In this document: positions 1 to 9,438 of the stretch, piece by piece
How positions within the stretch are numbered: the first letter of the stretch is position 1
Layout of the letters: every line of letters starts with the position of its first letter
Notes under the pieces: generated by a model
What the model saw: only the letters and a program-made list of their open reading frames with translations
What the model was told of the DNA's origin: nothing
Databases searched by the model: none
Position numbers and translations under genes: made by a program
Assembly: GCA_900551365.1 (NCBI GenBank)
Contig: URVZ01000002.1
Location: 22,562 to 86,561 of the forward strand
DNA: 64,000 bases
Source of the DNA: an uncultured Collinsella sp.
GTDB lineage: Bacteria; Actinomycetota; Coriobacteriia; Coriobacteriales; Coriobacteriaceae
Reading direction: 5' to 3'

Positions 1-18
1 CGGGGACGTTCTTAAACG

Positions 19-78
19 ACTAGTCATTGGGGACGTTCTTGTTTGACTGGTCATTTAAGAACGTCCCCAATGACTAGT
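19..78. repeat. Hairpin repeat, copy 1 (REP/MITE-like)
   Basis: Two perfectly complementary 22-nt arms (19-40 and 57-78) surround a 16-nt loop. The arms contain the core GGGGACGTTCTT. A further partial copy of the core lies at 2-13. The same hairpin recurs at 14384-14442. It has no coding potential. Its position just upstream of a gene and its near-identical second copy suggest a mobile or REP-type element rather than a gene-specific terminator; that origin is inferred. Confidence 0.8.
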
Positions 79-146
79 TCCGTTTGCTGGGGAGGCATGG
101 GACAATACCGAGCGAACGTGATTGGTTGTCCGTGGAAGGGGTCGCG

Positions 147-572
147 ATGAAAAAGCTCAGGACGCTTGCCGATGTGCTGCGACAGGCTGGCTTTGCACGC
201 ATTACGGGCCTGTTTCTTATTTTCTATCTGCTTTGCTCGACGGCTGTCTGGCTGTCCGAGCCCACGACCCTCACGTTTGGCGATGGTCTCTGGTTTAGCT
301 TTGAGACGGTCTCGACGATTGGCTTTGGCGATATCCCCGCTGAAACGCCGGTTGCCCGCGGCATTACCGTTATCCTAAGCGTCATCAGTATCTTCTATAT
401 CGCCATGCTTACGGGCGTGGCGGTGAACTACTGCAATACGCTTATCAAGATGCGCCAAAAGGACACCATGGCGCGCTTTATGGACGATCTTGAGCATTTG
501 GAAGAACTCGACCGCGATGAGCTCGCCGATTTGTCGCGCCGCGTGCGCGAATACCGTCGCCGGCAACGATAG
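147..572 (+). CDS. Two-TM potassium channel family protein
   Basis: The 141-residue membrane protein has the layout of a minimal ion channel: TM1 at about residues 18-38, a pore loop, then TM2 at about 72-95. The pore loop carries TIGFGD, a form of the K+ selectivity filter TVGYGD. The last 40 residues are charged and probably form a cytoplasmic helix; there is no RCK/TrkA-N nucleotide-binding domain. The ATG at 147 is chosen because GGAAGGGG lies about 6 nt upstream; an in-frame ATG at 84 would add 21 non-membrane residues with no good ribosome binding site. A family member of this size would work as a tetramer passing K+ across the cell membrane. Ion selectivity is inferred from the filter only. 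The LOG-family gene follows 36 nt downstream and may be co-transcribed. Confidence 0.85.
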   Translation: MKKLRTLADVLRQAGFARITGLFLIFYLLCSTAVWLSEPTTLTFGDGLWFSFETVSTIGFGDIPAETPVARGITVILSVISIFYIAMLTGVAVNYCNTLIKMRQKDTMARFMDDLEHLEELDRDELADLSRRVREYRRRQR

Positions 573-608
573 AACGGGTGCCGCGCGTCACGACGAGGGG
601 GATTGCAT

Positions 609-1142
609 ATGAACATCACCGTCTACCTGGGCGCGAGCGTCGGCAACGACCCGGCGTTTCTGCCCGCAGTGCAGGAGCTGGGCAATTGGATTGGCGCCAA
701 CGGACACGCGCTCGTATACGGCGGGTCCAAATCGGGACTGATGGGCGCGCTCGCCGATAGCGTACTCGAGGCAGGCGGACATGTGACGGGTGTGGAGCCG
801 AGCTTTTTTATCGAGGCAGAGTTTCAACACGACGGAATCGACGACCTTATCGTGACGAGCGACATGGCCGAGCGCAAAGCCAAGATGATCGAGCTCGGCG
901 ATGCGTTCATCGCATTTCCGGGCGGCACGGGCACGCTCGAGGAGATTGCCGAGGTTATGTCCGCGGTGTCGTTGGGGCACCTGAGCTCTCCGTGCATCCT
1001 GTATAACCTGGACGGTTACTACAACGACCTCAAGGCGTTGCTCGGGCACATGATTGATAAGGGGCTTTCGAGCCCGAGGCGCCAGCACGGCATCTACTTT
1101 GCCGACGATTTGCGCGAGATTGCCTCGATTATCAACGGATAA
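609..1142 (+). CDS. LOG family protein (nucleoside 5'-monophosphate phosphoribohydrolase-like)
   Basis: The 177-residue Rossmann-fold protein carries both LOG signatures: GGSKSGLMG at residues 38-46 and PGGTGTLEE at 104-112 (family consensus PGGxGTxxE). LOG enzymes release a free base from (cytokinin) nucleoside 5'-monophosphates. The bacterial members are often misnamed lysine decarboxylases, and their physiological substrate is usually unknown. The length is typical of the short single-domain class. ATG 609 is preceded by GAGGGGG at a good distance; the TTG two codons upstream is less likely. The potassium channel gene lies just before it on the same strand. Confidence 0.85.
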   Translation: MNITVYLGASVGNDPAFLPAVQELGNWIGANGHALVYGGSKSGLMGALADSVLEAGGHVTGVEPSFFIEAEFQHDGIDDLIVTSDMAERKAKMIELGDAFIAFPGGTGTLEEIAEVMSAVSLGHLSSPCILYNLDGYYNDLKALLGHMIDKGLSSPRRQHGIYFADDLREIASIING

Positions 1143-1267
1143 GTCTTGAGCCTGCCCCACTATGGCTCCCAATGGTGCCGTTTGCGGCGCAGGTGGTTGG
1201 CTCGTTCGGGCAACGCTCGCTCTACAATAAAACGTATCTATGTCGACTTTGACCGCGGGAGGACCCG

Positions 1268-2572
1268 ATGGATAACCTTGCCAAACCCACGAACCGAGCG
1301 CTGTTTTTGGTCAGCGTTGCCGTGACCGGTGCACTCGCGGGTGCCGCAGTCTGGCTGTTCTTTTTTGCGATGGAGCACGGTATCGACTATCTATGGACCG
1401 AGATTCCGCACGCGCTGGGCGTCGCTTCGCCCGAGCTTGCCAGCGGCCCGTTTGGCTTTCTGCCGTACCCGTTTTTTGTCTGCCTGCTGGGCGGCCTGTT
1501 AATCGGTCTGTACGAAAAGATGACAGGCACCAAGACCGATGACCTCAACCAGGTGATGGCTAAGGTTAAGCAAGACGGGCGCTACCCGTACGACAATCTG
1601 GGCAAGCTTTCGCTCGCGGCATTGCTGCCGCTGCTGTTTGGCGGCAGCATTGGACCGGAGGCCGGCCTGACCGGCGTCATCGCGGGTCTGTGCAGCTGGG
1701 TCGGCGATCGCATGCGTCGCTTTGGCGCCGAGTTTAGGGAGCTCACGCTGCTGGGCACCCAGGCTGCCCTGACGGCACTCTTTACCGCGCCCGTCTTTGG
1801 CTTTGTGGCGCCGCTTGCCGGAAGTACTGACGGCCAGGGCGAAGACGCCGACGATGAGTCCATGTCCGGCGAGATCACCATCAAGCTGCCCAAGGCGCAA
1901 AAGATGGTGGTCTACGGCATTGCGATTGCCGGCGGTCTGGGCACCTACCTGCTGCTTGGCCAGCTTGTGGGCGGTGGCATGGGCATGCCCAGGTTCGAGG
2001 CTGCCGAGGTAGGCAACCTGGAACTTGTTTGGCTCATTCCGCTGGCGCTGGTCGGCACCGTATGCGGTTGGCTGTTCTTTGTCTCTGAGCATGCGAGCGA
2101 AGCGCTTGCCCATGCAATAGGGGCGCGCCCTGTCGTCAAAGCCATGCTGGCCGGTCTGGCGCTCGCCATCTGCGGCACGGTCCTGCCCTACACCATGTTT
2201 GCCGGCGAGACCCAGGCCGACGTGCTCATGGAAACCTACCTGACCATTCCCGCTGGCGTGCTTATCGCGACCGGTCTTGTTAAGGCCATGCTGACGCCCG
2301 CCCTCATCAACCTTGGTTGGCGTGGCGGCCACTTCTTCCCGGTTATCTTCTCGGGTGTGAGCCTGGGCTACGGCCTTGCCATCCTCACCGGCGCAGATCC
2401 GGTCTTTTGCGTCGCCGTCTGCACGGCATCGACGATGGGTGCGGTGATGCGCCAGCCGGTCATGGTCGTGGGCCTGCTGCTCATGTGCTTCCCACTCAAG
2501 GGTATCGTCTGCATGATCATCGCTGCCGTTATCGCCGCCGGCATTCCGCTGCCCAAGCCGCTGCGCAAGTAG
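1268..2572 (+). CDS. ClC-family chloride channel/transporter
   Basis: The 434-residue polytopic membrane protein has about ten hydrophobic segments. It contains ClC landmarks: GGSIGPEAGLTG near residue 125, at the place of the GxxGxEGP helix, and GGHFFPVIF near 361, matching the conserved GxFxP anion-binding segment. The usual GREGP is replaced by GSIGPEAG, so the gating glutamate is displaced compared with textbook ClC proteins. Whether it is a channel or an H+/Cl- exchanger cannot be told. There are no C-terminal CBS domains. The start at 1268 follows GGGAGGACCC, and TACAAT about 45 nt upstream is a plausible -10 box, so the gene probably has its own promoter. Confidence 0.85.
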   Translation: MDNLAKPTNRALFLVSVAVTGALAGAAVWLFFFAMEHGIDYLWTEIPHALGVASPELASGPFGFLPYPFFVCLLGGLLIGLYEKMTGTKTDDLNQVMAKVKQDGRYPYDNLGKLSLAALLPLLFGGSIGPEAGLTGVIAGLCSWVGDRMRRFGAEFRELTLLGTQAALTALFTAPVFGFVAPLAGSTDGQGEDADDESMSGEITIKLPKAQKMVVYGIAIAGGLGTYLLLGQLVGGGMGMPRFEAAEVGNLELVWLIPLALVGTVCGWLFFVSEHASEALAHAIGARPVVKAMLAGLALAICGTVLPYTMFAGETQADVLMETYLTIPAGVLIATGLVKAMLTPALINLGWRGGHFFPVIFSGVSLGYGLAILTGADPVFCVAVCTASTMGAVMRQPVMVVGLLLMCFPLKGIVCMIIAAVIAAGIPLPKPLRK

Positions 2573-2607
2573 CGCGGTTTTTCACGAGTCAATTCCAGGG
2601 GTACGAG

Positions 2608-3399
2608 ATGATCCTGTACTTTAGCGCGACAGGGAACAGCGAGCATGTGGCGCGTCGCATTGCAGCGGTGACAAGCGACAAAGTTATGTCGATTGAGCGC
2701 TTTGATGCCGAGATCCTTCACCTTGCTGTGATGGAAGGCCCCTGTCGGCTGGGGTTTGTCGCCCCGGTATACGCCTGGGGCTTGCCGACGCCAATGATCG
2801 AGTTTTTGAAGACTGTCGACCTATCGGTTGCTGCCGGCACAAAGGGCGGCGAGCGCCCCTATACGTTCTATGTCTCGACATATGGTTCGACGACCGGGCA
2901 ATCGGCCAAGTTCGCCCGCGATCTGCTACACGAGCGTGGGCTCGAGTTAGATGCGGCGATGAGCGTCAAGATGCCCGATACCTGGACGCCTGTTTTCGAC
3001 CTGTCTGACCCTCAAAAGGTTGAGGGTATCAATAGAGCTGCCGAGGCGCAGATTGATGCCGTGATCGAGGCGGTGCGGGCACGCCGCACGGGCAACATGA
3101 TGCGCCATCGCGTGCCTCTGTTTGCATCGTGCGCGTATCACGCAATTGGGCTGCCGCGCATGCAACAGACGAGCAAGTTTGCCGTCGATGCCGATCGCTG
3201 CATCGGCTGCGGCCTGTGTGCCAAGCGCTGCCCCATGGCGGCGATTGAGATGCGCGACGGCCTTCCCGTCTGGACAAAGCCGGAGTGCGCAGCCTGCCTT
3301 CGTTGCCTGCATTGTTGTCCCAAATTTGCCATCTCGCACGGTAAGCGCACGGCATCCCACGGTCAGTACAGGCATCCCAAGCCAGGTGTGAGGATGTAG
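2608..3399 (+). CDS. EFR1-type flavodoxin-ferredoxin protein
   Basis: The 263-residue protein starts with a flavodoxin-like fold: MILYFSATGNSEHVAR is the FMN phosphate loop. It ends in a 2x[4Fe-4S] ferredoxin domain with two clusters of the form CxxCxxCxxxCP (CIGCGLCAKRCP, then CAACLRCLHCCP). This architecture is the EFR1 family, presumed to move electrons between FMN and iron-sulfur centres in anaerobes; the partner is unknown. The open frame extends far upstream inside the ClC gene, but the flavodoxin fold begins exactly at ATG 2608, with CAGGGG just upstream. The 35-nt gap after the ClC stop suggests co-transcription. Confidence 0.88.
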   Translation: MILYFSATGNSEHVARRIAAVTSDKVMSIERFDAEILHLAVMEGPCRLGFVAPVYAWGLPTPMIEFLKTVDLSVAAGTKGGERPYTFYVSTYGSTTGQSAKFARDLLHERGLELDAAMSVKMPDTWTPVFDLSDPQKVEGINRAAEAQIDAVIEAVRARRTGNMMRHRVPLFASCAYHAIGLPRMQQTSKFAVDADRCIGCGLCAKRCPMAAIEMRDGLPVWTKPECAACLRCLHCCPKFAISHGKRTASHGQYRHPKPGVRM

Positions 3400-3414
3400 C
3401 GGCTGCTGGCCGCG

Positions 3415-4290
3415 CTACTTCCAAACTGCGAGCGCGGCGGTGCCCAGTACGATGAGGGCGAGACCGATGACGCTGTGTCGTGAGAGTTTTTCGTTGAATG
3501 TCAGGCGCGCAAATAGTACTGATACGACAATCGATAGTTTGTCGATCTGCACCACGACGCTCACCTGGCCTGTGGCGATGGCGTAGTAATAGAGCAGCCA
3601 CGATGCTCCGGTCGCGATGCCCGATGTTGCGAGAAATGTGAGTTCGCGCCGGTCAGCGTGCGCGACCTGATCCAGTTTTCCCTTGGCTGCCACGATCGCC
3701 CATGCCATAACCAGTACCACGCAGGTGCGGATTGCCGTGGCCAGGTTTGACTCGACGCCTTCGATGCCAACCTTGGCAAGGATGGACGTGAGCGCCGCGA
3801 ACACGGCAGCGCCGAGGGCGTAAGCGAGCCAGGTCCGGTCTTGCTGCTGCTCGGGTCCGGCAGACTGCTTCTTCTCGATCATTAAAAACGTGCCGAGGGT
3901 GATGACAGCGGTTCCCACGAGCTTAACCGCAAGGTTGCTCGTCTCGCCAAAAAGCACGATGGCGATCAGTGCGGCGAGTACGGTGCTCATCTTGTCGACC
4001 GGTACGACCTTATTGACGTCTCCGATGCCCAGCGCCTTAAAGTAACAGATCCACGAAGCGCCGGTAGCGAGTCCCGAGAGGACGAGAAAGAGCCAAGATC
4101 TGGGTTCGATGCTGCCGATGGTTCCAATGGATCCAGAAATGCCCGCCATTGCCCAGGCGAAAACGAGCACCACGCAGGTGCGAATGGCCGTCGCGACATC
4201 GGAGTCGGTCTGCTTGATGCCGCATTTGGCCAGGACAGATGTGACGCCGGCAAAGAAAGCCGACACAAATGCTGCTGCGACCCACGACAC
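3415..4290 (-). CDS. EamA/DMT-family transporter
   Basis: The 291-residue protein has ten predicted TM helices formed by two EamA repeats. The internal duplication is visible: ATAIRTCVVLVFAWAM in the first half and ATAIRTCVVLVMAWAI in the second, and GxATGASWxxYY in both. EamA proteins export amino acids, purines or other small metabolites; the substrate cannot be assigned. The start is GTG at 4290, preceded by GGGGAGG at 7-8 nt. It converges on the EFR1 gene with only 15 nt between stops. The inverted repeat upstream at 4428-4613 separates it from the ABC operon. Confidence 0.85.
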   Translation of the reverse strand: MSWVAAAFVSAFFAGVTSVLAKCGIKQTDSDVATAIRTCVVLVFAWAMAGISGSIGTIGSIEPRSWLFLVLSGLATGASWICYFKALGIGDVNKVVPVDKMSTVLAALIAIVLFGETSNLAVKLVGTAVITLGTFLMIEKKQSAGPEQQQDRTWLAYALGAAVFAALTSILAKVGIEGVESNLATAIRTCVVLVMAWAIVAAKGKLDQVAHADRRELTFLATSGIATGASWLLYYYAIATGQVSVVVQIDKLSIVVSVLFARLTFNEKLSRHSVIGLALIVLGTAALAVWK

Positions 4291-4427
4291 GGGTGAAATG
4301 CCTCCCCAAAGAACGACCGCGCCAGATTTACGGCGCTCGTCCGATGATACCGCCCCGCCATGAAGCTTTGGTATCGCTGTGGTGAGACAGGGGCCATAGT
4401 TCGAGAGGGCATTTGGTTAAGGCTCGA

Positions 4428-4613
4428 ATCGAAGGTGAATGGTTTTCCGCGAAGTGAACGAGTAAATCTGGACCCCTGGAACATACACACTTTTTACGAA
4501 CAAAACTGCAGGATTCTTAGACAAAAACCGCAGGAATTGAGTCCTTAAAAATGTCGATGCTACAGGGTACTGTTTTTACTCGTTCACTTCTCGGAAAAGT
4601 ATTCACCTTCGAT
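4428..4613. repeat. Imperfect inverted repeat with 60-nt spacer
   Basis: The reverse complement of about 4428-4490 aligns without gaps to 4551-4613, with about 46 of 60 positions identical by eye. It includes uninterrupted CGTTCACTTC and ATTCACCTTCGAT blocks. The gap between 4290 and 4741 holds nothing else I can support as a gene. Short open frames run across both arms and would encode similar peptides (FTRSL.GK.FTFD), but they lack good ribosome binding sites and family resemblance. It may be a mobile-element relic or a structured RNA; undetermined. Confidence 0.6.
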
Positions 4614-4740
4614 ATGCTGACGGTGTCTTTTTGGTTGCCAAGAACTAGACGGCCTGCTGTGAAGGGCGGTGGTGACGCTATGCCGCCTCGTTACATTGAA
4701 AAAATAAGCGGGGTACCACCTAAGCTTTTTTAGCCGTCGA

Positions 4741-5439
4741 TTACAGATCGCGTGCTCGATAAACCTTGGTGCTGACAGCGCAGCTGATTACACATAGTGC
4801 GAGCGCCAGTACGGCAATTCCTGCACACAGACAGCCAAGGACGGCAGGATCGGGATTCGCCCCGGCAATCGACATAAGCCAGTTGCTGATGGGGTTGGAG
4901 GAGCTCAGCGCTGCCATGGTAAGGCATCCGAGTAGGGCAAACAGGCCAACGGATAGGCGCAGTGCCTCCATGTGTCCAAATCGGAAGAACAGCGGCTGTG
5001 CCAAGAACACCATCATGAGGGAGATGAGCATCGATGCTGCCGAGGCAATTGCGATCTCAAAGATGGTTTGTCCTGTCGAGGCCACGCCCGCGCTGTTGAA
5101 GAACGGAAGGGCGATGATGTTCAAAAGCACGGCGGCGCAGGCCATGATGGCCGAGAAGACAACGATGCACAGGTAGCGTGCGCAAATAATGTCTTTGCGC
5201 GTGAGAGGCAGCGTTGCCCGATAGCGCTCCCATCCGTTTTGATTGTCGAAGCCGGCCAGCGAGCTCATGACCATGATGGGCGACATGGCGCTGACCGCGC
5301 AGGCGCCGGCGCTCATGCCGGAATCGCCATCCGACGCGTTGGCAAGGGTTAGCACGACGAAGATGAACAGGCCGACGCCCGCGATGCTCGGGGTGAGCGT
5401 GCGAACGATGGCGAGCTCGGACATAGAGGCGCGTTTCAT
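4741..5439 (-). CDS. ABC-2 type transporter permease
   Basis: The 232-residue protein has six predicted TM helices and the pattern of the small ABC-2 permeases found next to GntR regulators (YtrC/D- and PmtB/D-like). The motif NGWERYRATLPLTRKDI, a cytosolic coupling loop after TM2, is typical of this group. Its ATG overlaps the stop of the ATPase gene by 4 nt, so the two are translationally coupled and very likely form one exporter. In staphylococci related systems export amphipathic peptides; the substrate here is unknown. Confidence 0.85.
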   Translation of the reverse strand: MKRASMSELAIVRTLTPSIAGVGLFIFVVLTLANASDGDSGMSAGACAVSAMSPIMVMSSLAGFDNQNGWERYRATLPLTRKDIICARYLCIVVFSAIMACAAVLLNIIALPFFNSAGVASTGQTIFEIAIASAASMLISLMMVFLAQPLFFRFGHMEALRLSVGLFALLGCLTMAALSSSNPISNWLMSIAGANPDPAVLGCLCAGIAVLALALCVISCAVSTKVYRARDL

Positions 5440-6317
5440 TTCGAAGCCCCTTTCAGCATGAGGCGCAGATAGTCATCAATGGTTGCCCGATCGCAGGGAA
5501 TCTCGGGAAAGGCTTCGAGCGTTTCGCGACGGTTGGGCACGAGCACGTCCACGCTATAGGCGTGGTGGACGGCACGGGCGCCTTCGACGCAAGCCATAAG
5601 CTCGGCGGCCTGTGCTTGGGTACAGTGGGCGATGCCGGCGCGGTCAGTAATGTCCTCGCGCGGCAGGTCAAAAATAATCGAGCCGTTATCGATGCAGATG
5701 ACGCGGTCGGCGGCGCGATCGAGGTCGGACGTAATATGGCTCGAGAGCAGCACGCTGTGCAGGCCGTCGGAAACAAAGGCGAGCAGCTCATCGAGCAGCT
5801 CCTCGCGTGCCATGGGATCGAGGCCCGCGGTGGCTTCGTCCAAAACGAGCAGCTTGGCCTGGTGGCTGAGCGCGCAGGCAAGCTGCAGCTTCATGCCCAT
5901 GCCGCGGGAGAGGTCCTTGACCTTTGCCTTGGGATCCAAGCCAAATCGGTCGATGAGGCTGGCGAAGGTGTCGTGGCTCCAGGTGGGGTACGCCGGGCCT
6001 ACGAGTGCCTCGATCTGGCCCGCCTTGAGCGTTGAAGGGAAGGGGCATGTGTCCAGGACGAGACCGACGCGGGAGCGCAGGCAGCGCTGCGTCTCATCGG
6101 GCGCGTCGGCGCCACAGCGCTGCCCAAACAGGTGCACCTCGCCGGCATCGAGCTTGATAAGCCCGAGCGCGGCGCGAATCGTCGTTGTTTTGCCGGCACC
6201 ATTGGCACCAACAAAGCCGACGATCTGGCCGGGCTCCACGGCAAGCGTGACGTCGCGCAGCGAAAAGCGGTCGCTTACAGTGCGTGAGATGCCTTTGAGT
6301 TCTAGCAAGTTTTGCAT
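5436..6317 (-). CDS. ABC transporter ATP-binding protein
   Basis: The 293-residue ATPase has Walker A GANGAGKTTTIR near residues 36-47, the signature LSRGMGMKLQLA near 140, and Walker B LLVLDEATAGLDP near 160. A C-terminal extension of about 80 residues after the nucleotide-binding domain is usual in drug and peptide exporters of the CcmA type. It is the middle gene of a GntR / ATPase / permease operon, with 23 nt after the regulator and a 4-nt overlap with the permease. It powers export through the 4741-5439 product. Confidence 0.92.
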   Translation of the reverse strand: MQNLLELKGISRTVSDRFSLRDVTLAVEPGQIVGFVGANGAGKTTTIRAALGLIKLDAGEVHLFGQRCGADAPDETQRCLRSRVGLVLDTCPFPSTLKAGQIEALVGPAYPTWSHDTFASLIDRFGLDPKAKVKDLSRGMGMKLQLACALSHQAKLLVLDEATAGLDPMAREELLDELLAFVSDGLHSVLLSSHITSDLDRAADRVICIDNGSIIFDLPREDITDRAGIAHCTQAQAAELMACVEGARAVHHAYSVDVLVPNRRETLEAFPEIPCDRATIDDYLRLMLKGASK

Positions 6318-6340
6318 GGTATAGCCTTTCTTGCAGATGG

Positions 6341-6721
6341 CTACTGCATGGTTTCGGGGGCCACCAGGTCGAGCATCTCGTGCAGTTTGTCGCGCGTGAC
6401 GCCCAGGGTTTCGGCTTGGCTCGCCGCTTTCGCAAGTAGCTCTTCGATATGGCAGAGCTGGTTTTCGCGCAAAAGCTCCTGGTTGCCCTCGGCGACAAAA
6501 CAGCCCTTGCCCTGCACGGTGCAGATAAACCCGAGCTGCTCCAGGTCGGCGTAGGCGCGCTTGGTGGTGATGACGCTCACGCCAAGATCGCTCGCGAGTG
6601 CACGGATGCTGGGGAGTTTGGCGCCCGCAGCGAGCGTGCCCGATAAAATCTGAGCTTTGACCTGCGAGGTTATCTGCTCGTAGATGGGCTTATCGCTCGA
6701 ATTGGATAGGATGATGTCCAC
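6341..6721 (-). CDS. GntR-family (YtrA-type) transcriptional regulator
   Basis: The 126-residue protein has an N-terminal winged helix (residues about 8-75, with YEQITSQVKAQILSG and LPSIRALASDLGVS) and only a short helical tail, the YtrA subclass of GntR repressors. The start is GTG 6721, with AAGGAG 5 nt upstream. It is the first gene of the ABC exporter operon and overlies a perfect palindrome in its own promoter, so autorepression with release by the exported compound is the obvious model (inferred from YtrA/PmtR relatives). Confidence 0.9.
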   Translation of the reverse strand: MDIILSNSSDKPIYEQITSQVKAQILSGTLAAGAKLPSIRALASDLGVSVITTKRAYADLEQLGFICTVQGKGCFVAEGNQELLRENQLCHIEELLAKAASQAETLGVTRDKLHEMLDLVAPETMQ

Positions 6722-6748
6722 AGCGGCTCCTTAGCTGATGGGCTACAC

Positions 6749-6782
6749 GTGTATATAACCGGTAAGCACAGTATATATACAC
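6749..6782 (-). promoter_or_regulatory. Likely GntR operator overlapping the promoter
   Basis: Arms GTGTATATA (6749-6757) and TATATACAC (6774-6782) are perfect inverted repeats separated by 16 nt. They lie 28-61 nt upstream of the GntR start codon. TATATA sequences inside could serve as the -10 box of the leftward promoter. The site is typical in size and place for a YtrA-type autoregulatory operator. Confidence 0.7.
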
Positions 6783-6936
6783 TATGCACAGTTATGCAAG
6801 AGGCAAATGCTGATTGGGCCGGCTACCCAGGCCCCAACTGATGAATTTGTCCTGATAGGCGCTCTAGAGCGAGGTTTCGCGGCTACAATAATGCGGTTAC
6901 AACGACGTAATGCACTCAATGCAAGAAAGGATCCGC

Positions 6937-8550
<1,614 letters not shown>

Positions 8551-8555
8551 CGCAT

Positions 8556-8592
8556 CGGCGCGGTGGCCCTGCGGGGCTGCCGCGCCGTTTGC
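8556..8592 (+). terminator. Terminator after prfC
   Basis: The stem CGGCGCGG / CCGCGCCG (8556-8563 with 8580-8587) is followed by TTTGCTTGCC, six nt after the prfC stop. The T-run is weak. Confidence 0.55.
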
Positions 8593-8651
8593 TTGCCTTA
8601 TGCCGTGTGAGCGGCTATTATACCCACCGTCGTCTCAAGACCGGGGCGTCC

Positions 8652-8700
8652 GAGCAGTTCGGGTCCGATATCCTGCTCGTTAAACCTAAAACCAAAGGAG
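8652..8700 (+). promoter_or_regulatory. Candidate preQ1-like pseudoknot leader
   Basis: Stem GAGCAG/CTGCTC (8652-8657 with 8673-8678) encloses a loop with GGGT (8661-8664) that can pair with ACCT (8684-8687) in an A-rich tail running into the ribosome binding site AAAGGAG. This H-type pseudoknot shape and its place before a VUT-family gene resemble preQ1-I riboswitches. The consensus match is only partial, so this is a suggestion. Confidence 0.3.
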
Positions 8701-8706
8701 TACATA

Positions 8707-9429
8707 ATGATCAAGAAGGTCATGGAGGACTACAAGGTCCTGTTGCGGAGCATTCCCGCGGCAACGGTTTCGCTGTTTTTCGTGAGCGTCATCATGATGA
8801 ACCTGCTGGCCAACAAAGAGCTCATCAGCCTGCCGTATCTGGCGCTCGACTGTGGCTTTGTGGTGAGCTGGGTTTCGTTTTTGTGCCAGGACATGATCTG
8901 CAAGCGCTTTGGCGCCAAGGCATCCATCAAAATCTCTATCCTCGCGCTGCTGGTCAACCTGGCCGTGAGTCTGTGCTTTTGGGCATGCTCGCTCACGCCC
9001 GGCATGTGGGGCGCCTACTACGACACGGGCATGATCGAGGTCAACACTGCCCTTAACGCCACCATCGGCGGCACCTGGTACGTGGTGCTGGGCTCTTCGC
9101 TGGCAATGCTCGTTTCTGCCGTGGTTAACTCCACGCTCAACCAGTCGCTCGGCCGCATGCTCAAAAAGAATAATTTTGCGAGCTTTGCCTTTCGCTCCTA
9201 TGTGTCCACGGGCATTGGCCAGTTTATCGACAACTTGGTCTTTGCCATTGTGGTGAGCCACACGTTCTTTGGTTGGACCTGGGTGCAGGTCCTTATGTGC
9301 TCGCTGACCGGTGCTGTTGCCGAGCTGCTGTGCGAGGTCTTCTTGAGCCCCGTGGGCTACAAGGTCGTGCGCGGCTGGGAGCGCGAGAATGTGGGCTCCG
9401 AGTACCTCGAGCGTCACGCAACCGCCTAA
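8707..9429 (+). CDS. VUT family (queuosine precursor type) transporter
   Basis: The 240-residue protein has about six TM segments with the Vut_1 (YhhQ-like) pattern: NLLANKEL near the end of TM1, DCGFVVSWVSFLCQDMICKRFG in the second helix and following loop, and conserved ATIGGTWYVVLGSSLAM and TGIGQFIDNLVFA later. Family members import queuosine precursors or related vitamins. Annotation as a preQ0/preQ1/queuine importer rests on homology of YhhQ. ATG 8707 follows AAAGGAG at 6 nt. The leader holds a possible pseudoknot. The SDR gene follows after 9 nt. Confidence 0.85.
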   Translation: MIKKVMEDYKVLLRSIPAATVSLFFVSVIMMNLLANKELISLPYLALDCGFVVSWVSFLCQDMICKRFGAKASIKISILALLVNLAVSLCFWACSLTPGMWGAYYDTGMIEVNTALNATIGGTWYVVLGSSLAMLVSAVVNSTLNQSLGRMLKKNNFASFAFRSYVSTGIGQFIDNLVFAIVVSHTFFGWTWVQVLMCSLTGAVAELLCEVFLSPVGYKVVRGWERENVGSEYLERHATA

Positions 9430-9438
9430 GGAGCAAGT

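Noticed and set aside
4700..4735. T-box-like AGGTGGTACCCCGC followed by a T-run on the minus strand
   Set aside because: It lies right after the ABC permease stop, about 400 nt before the next leftward gene, and a specifier stem and upstream T-box domains would have to lie inside the permease gene. Probably chance.
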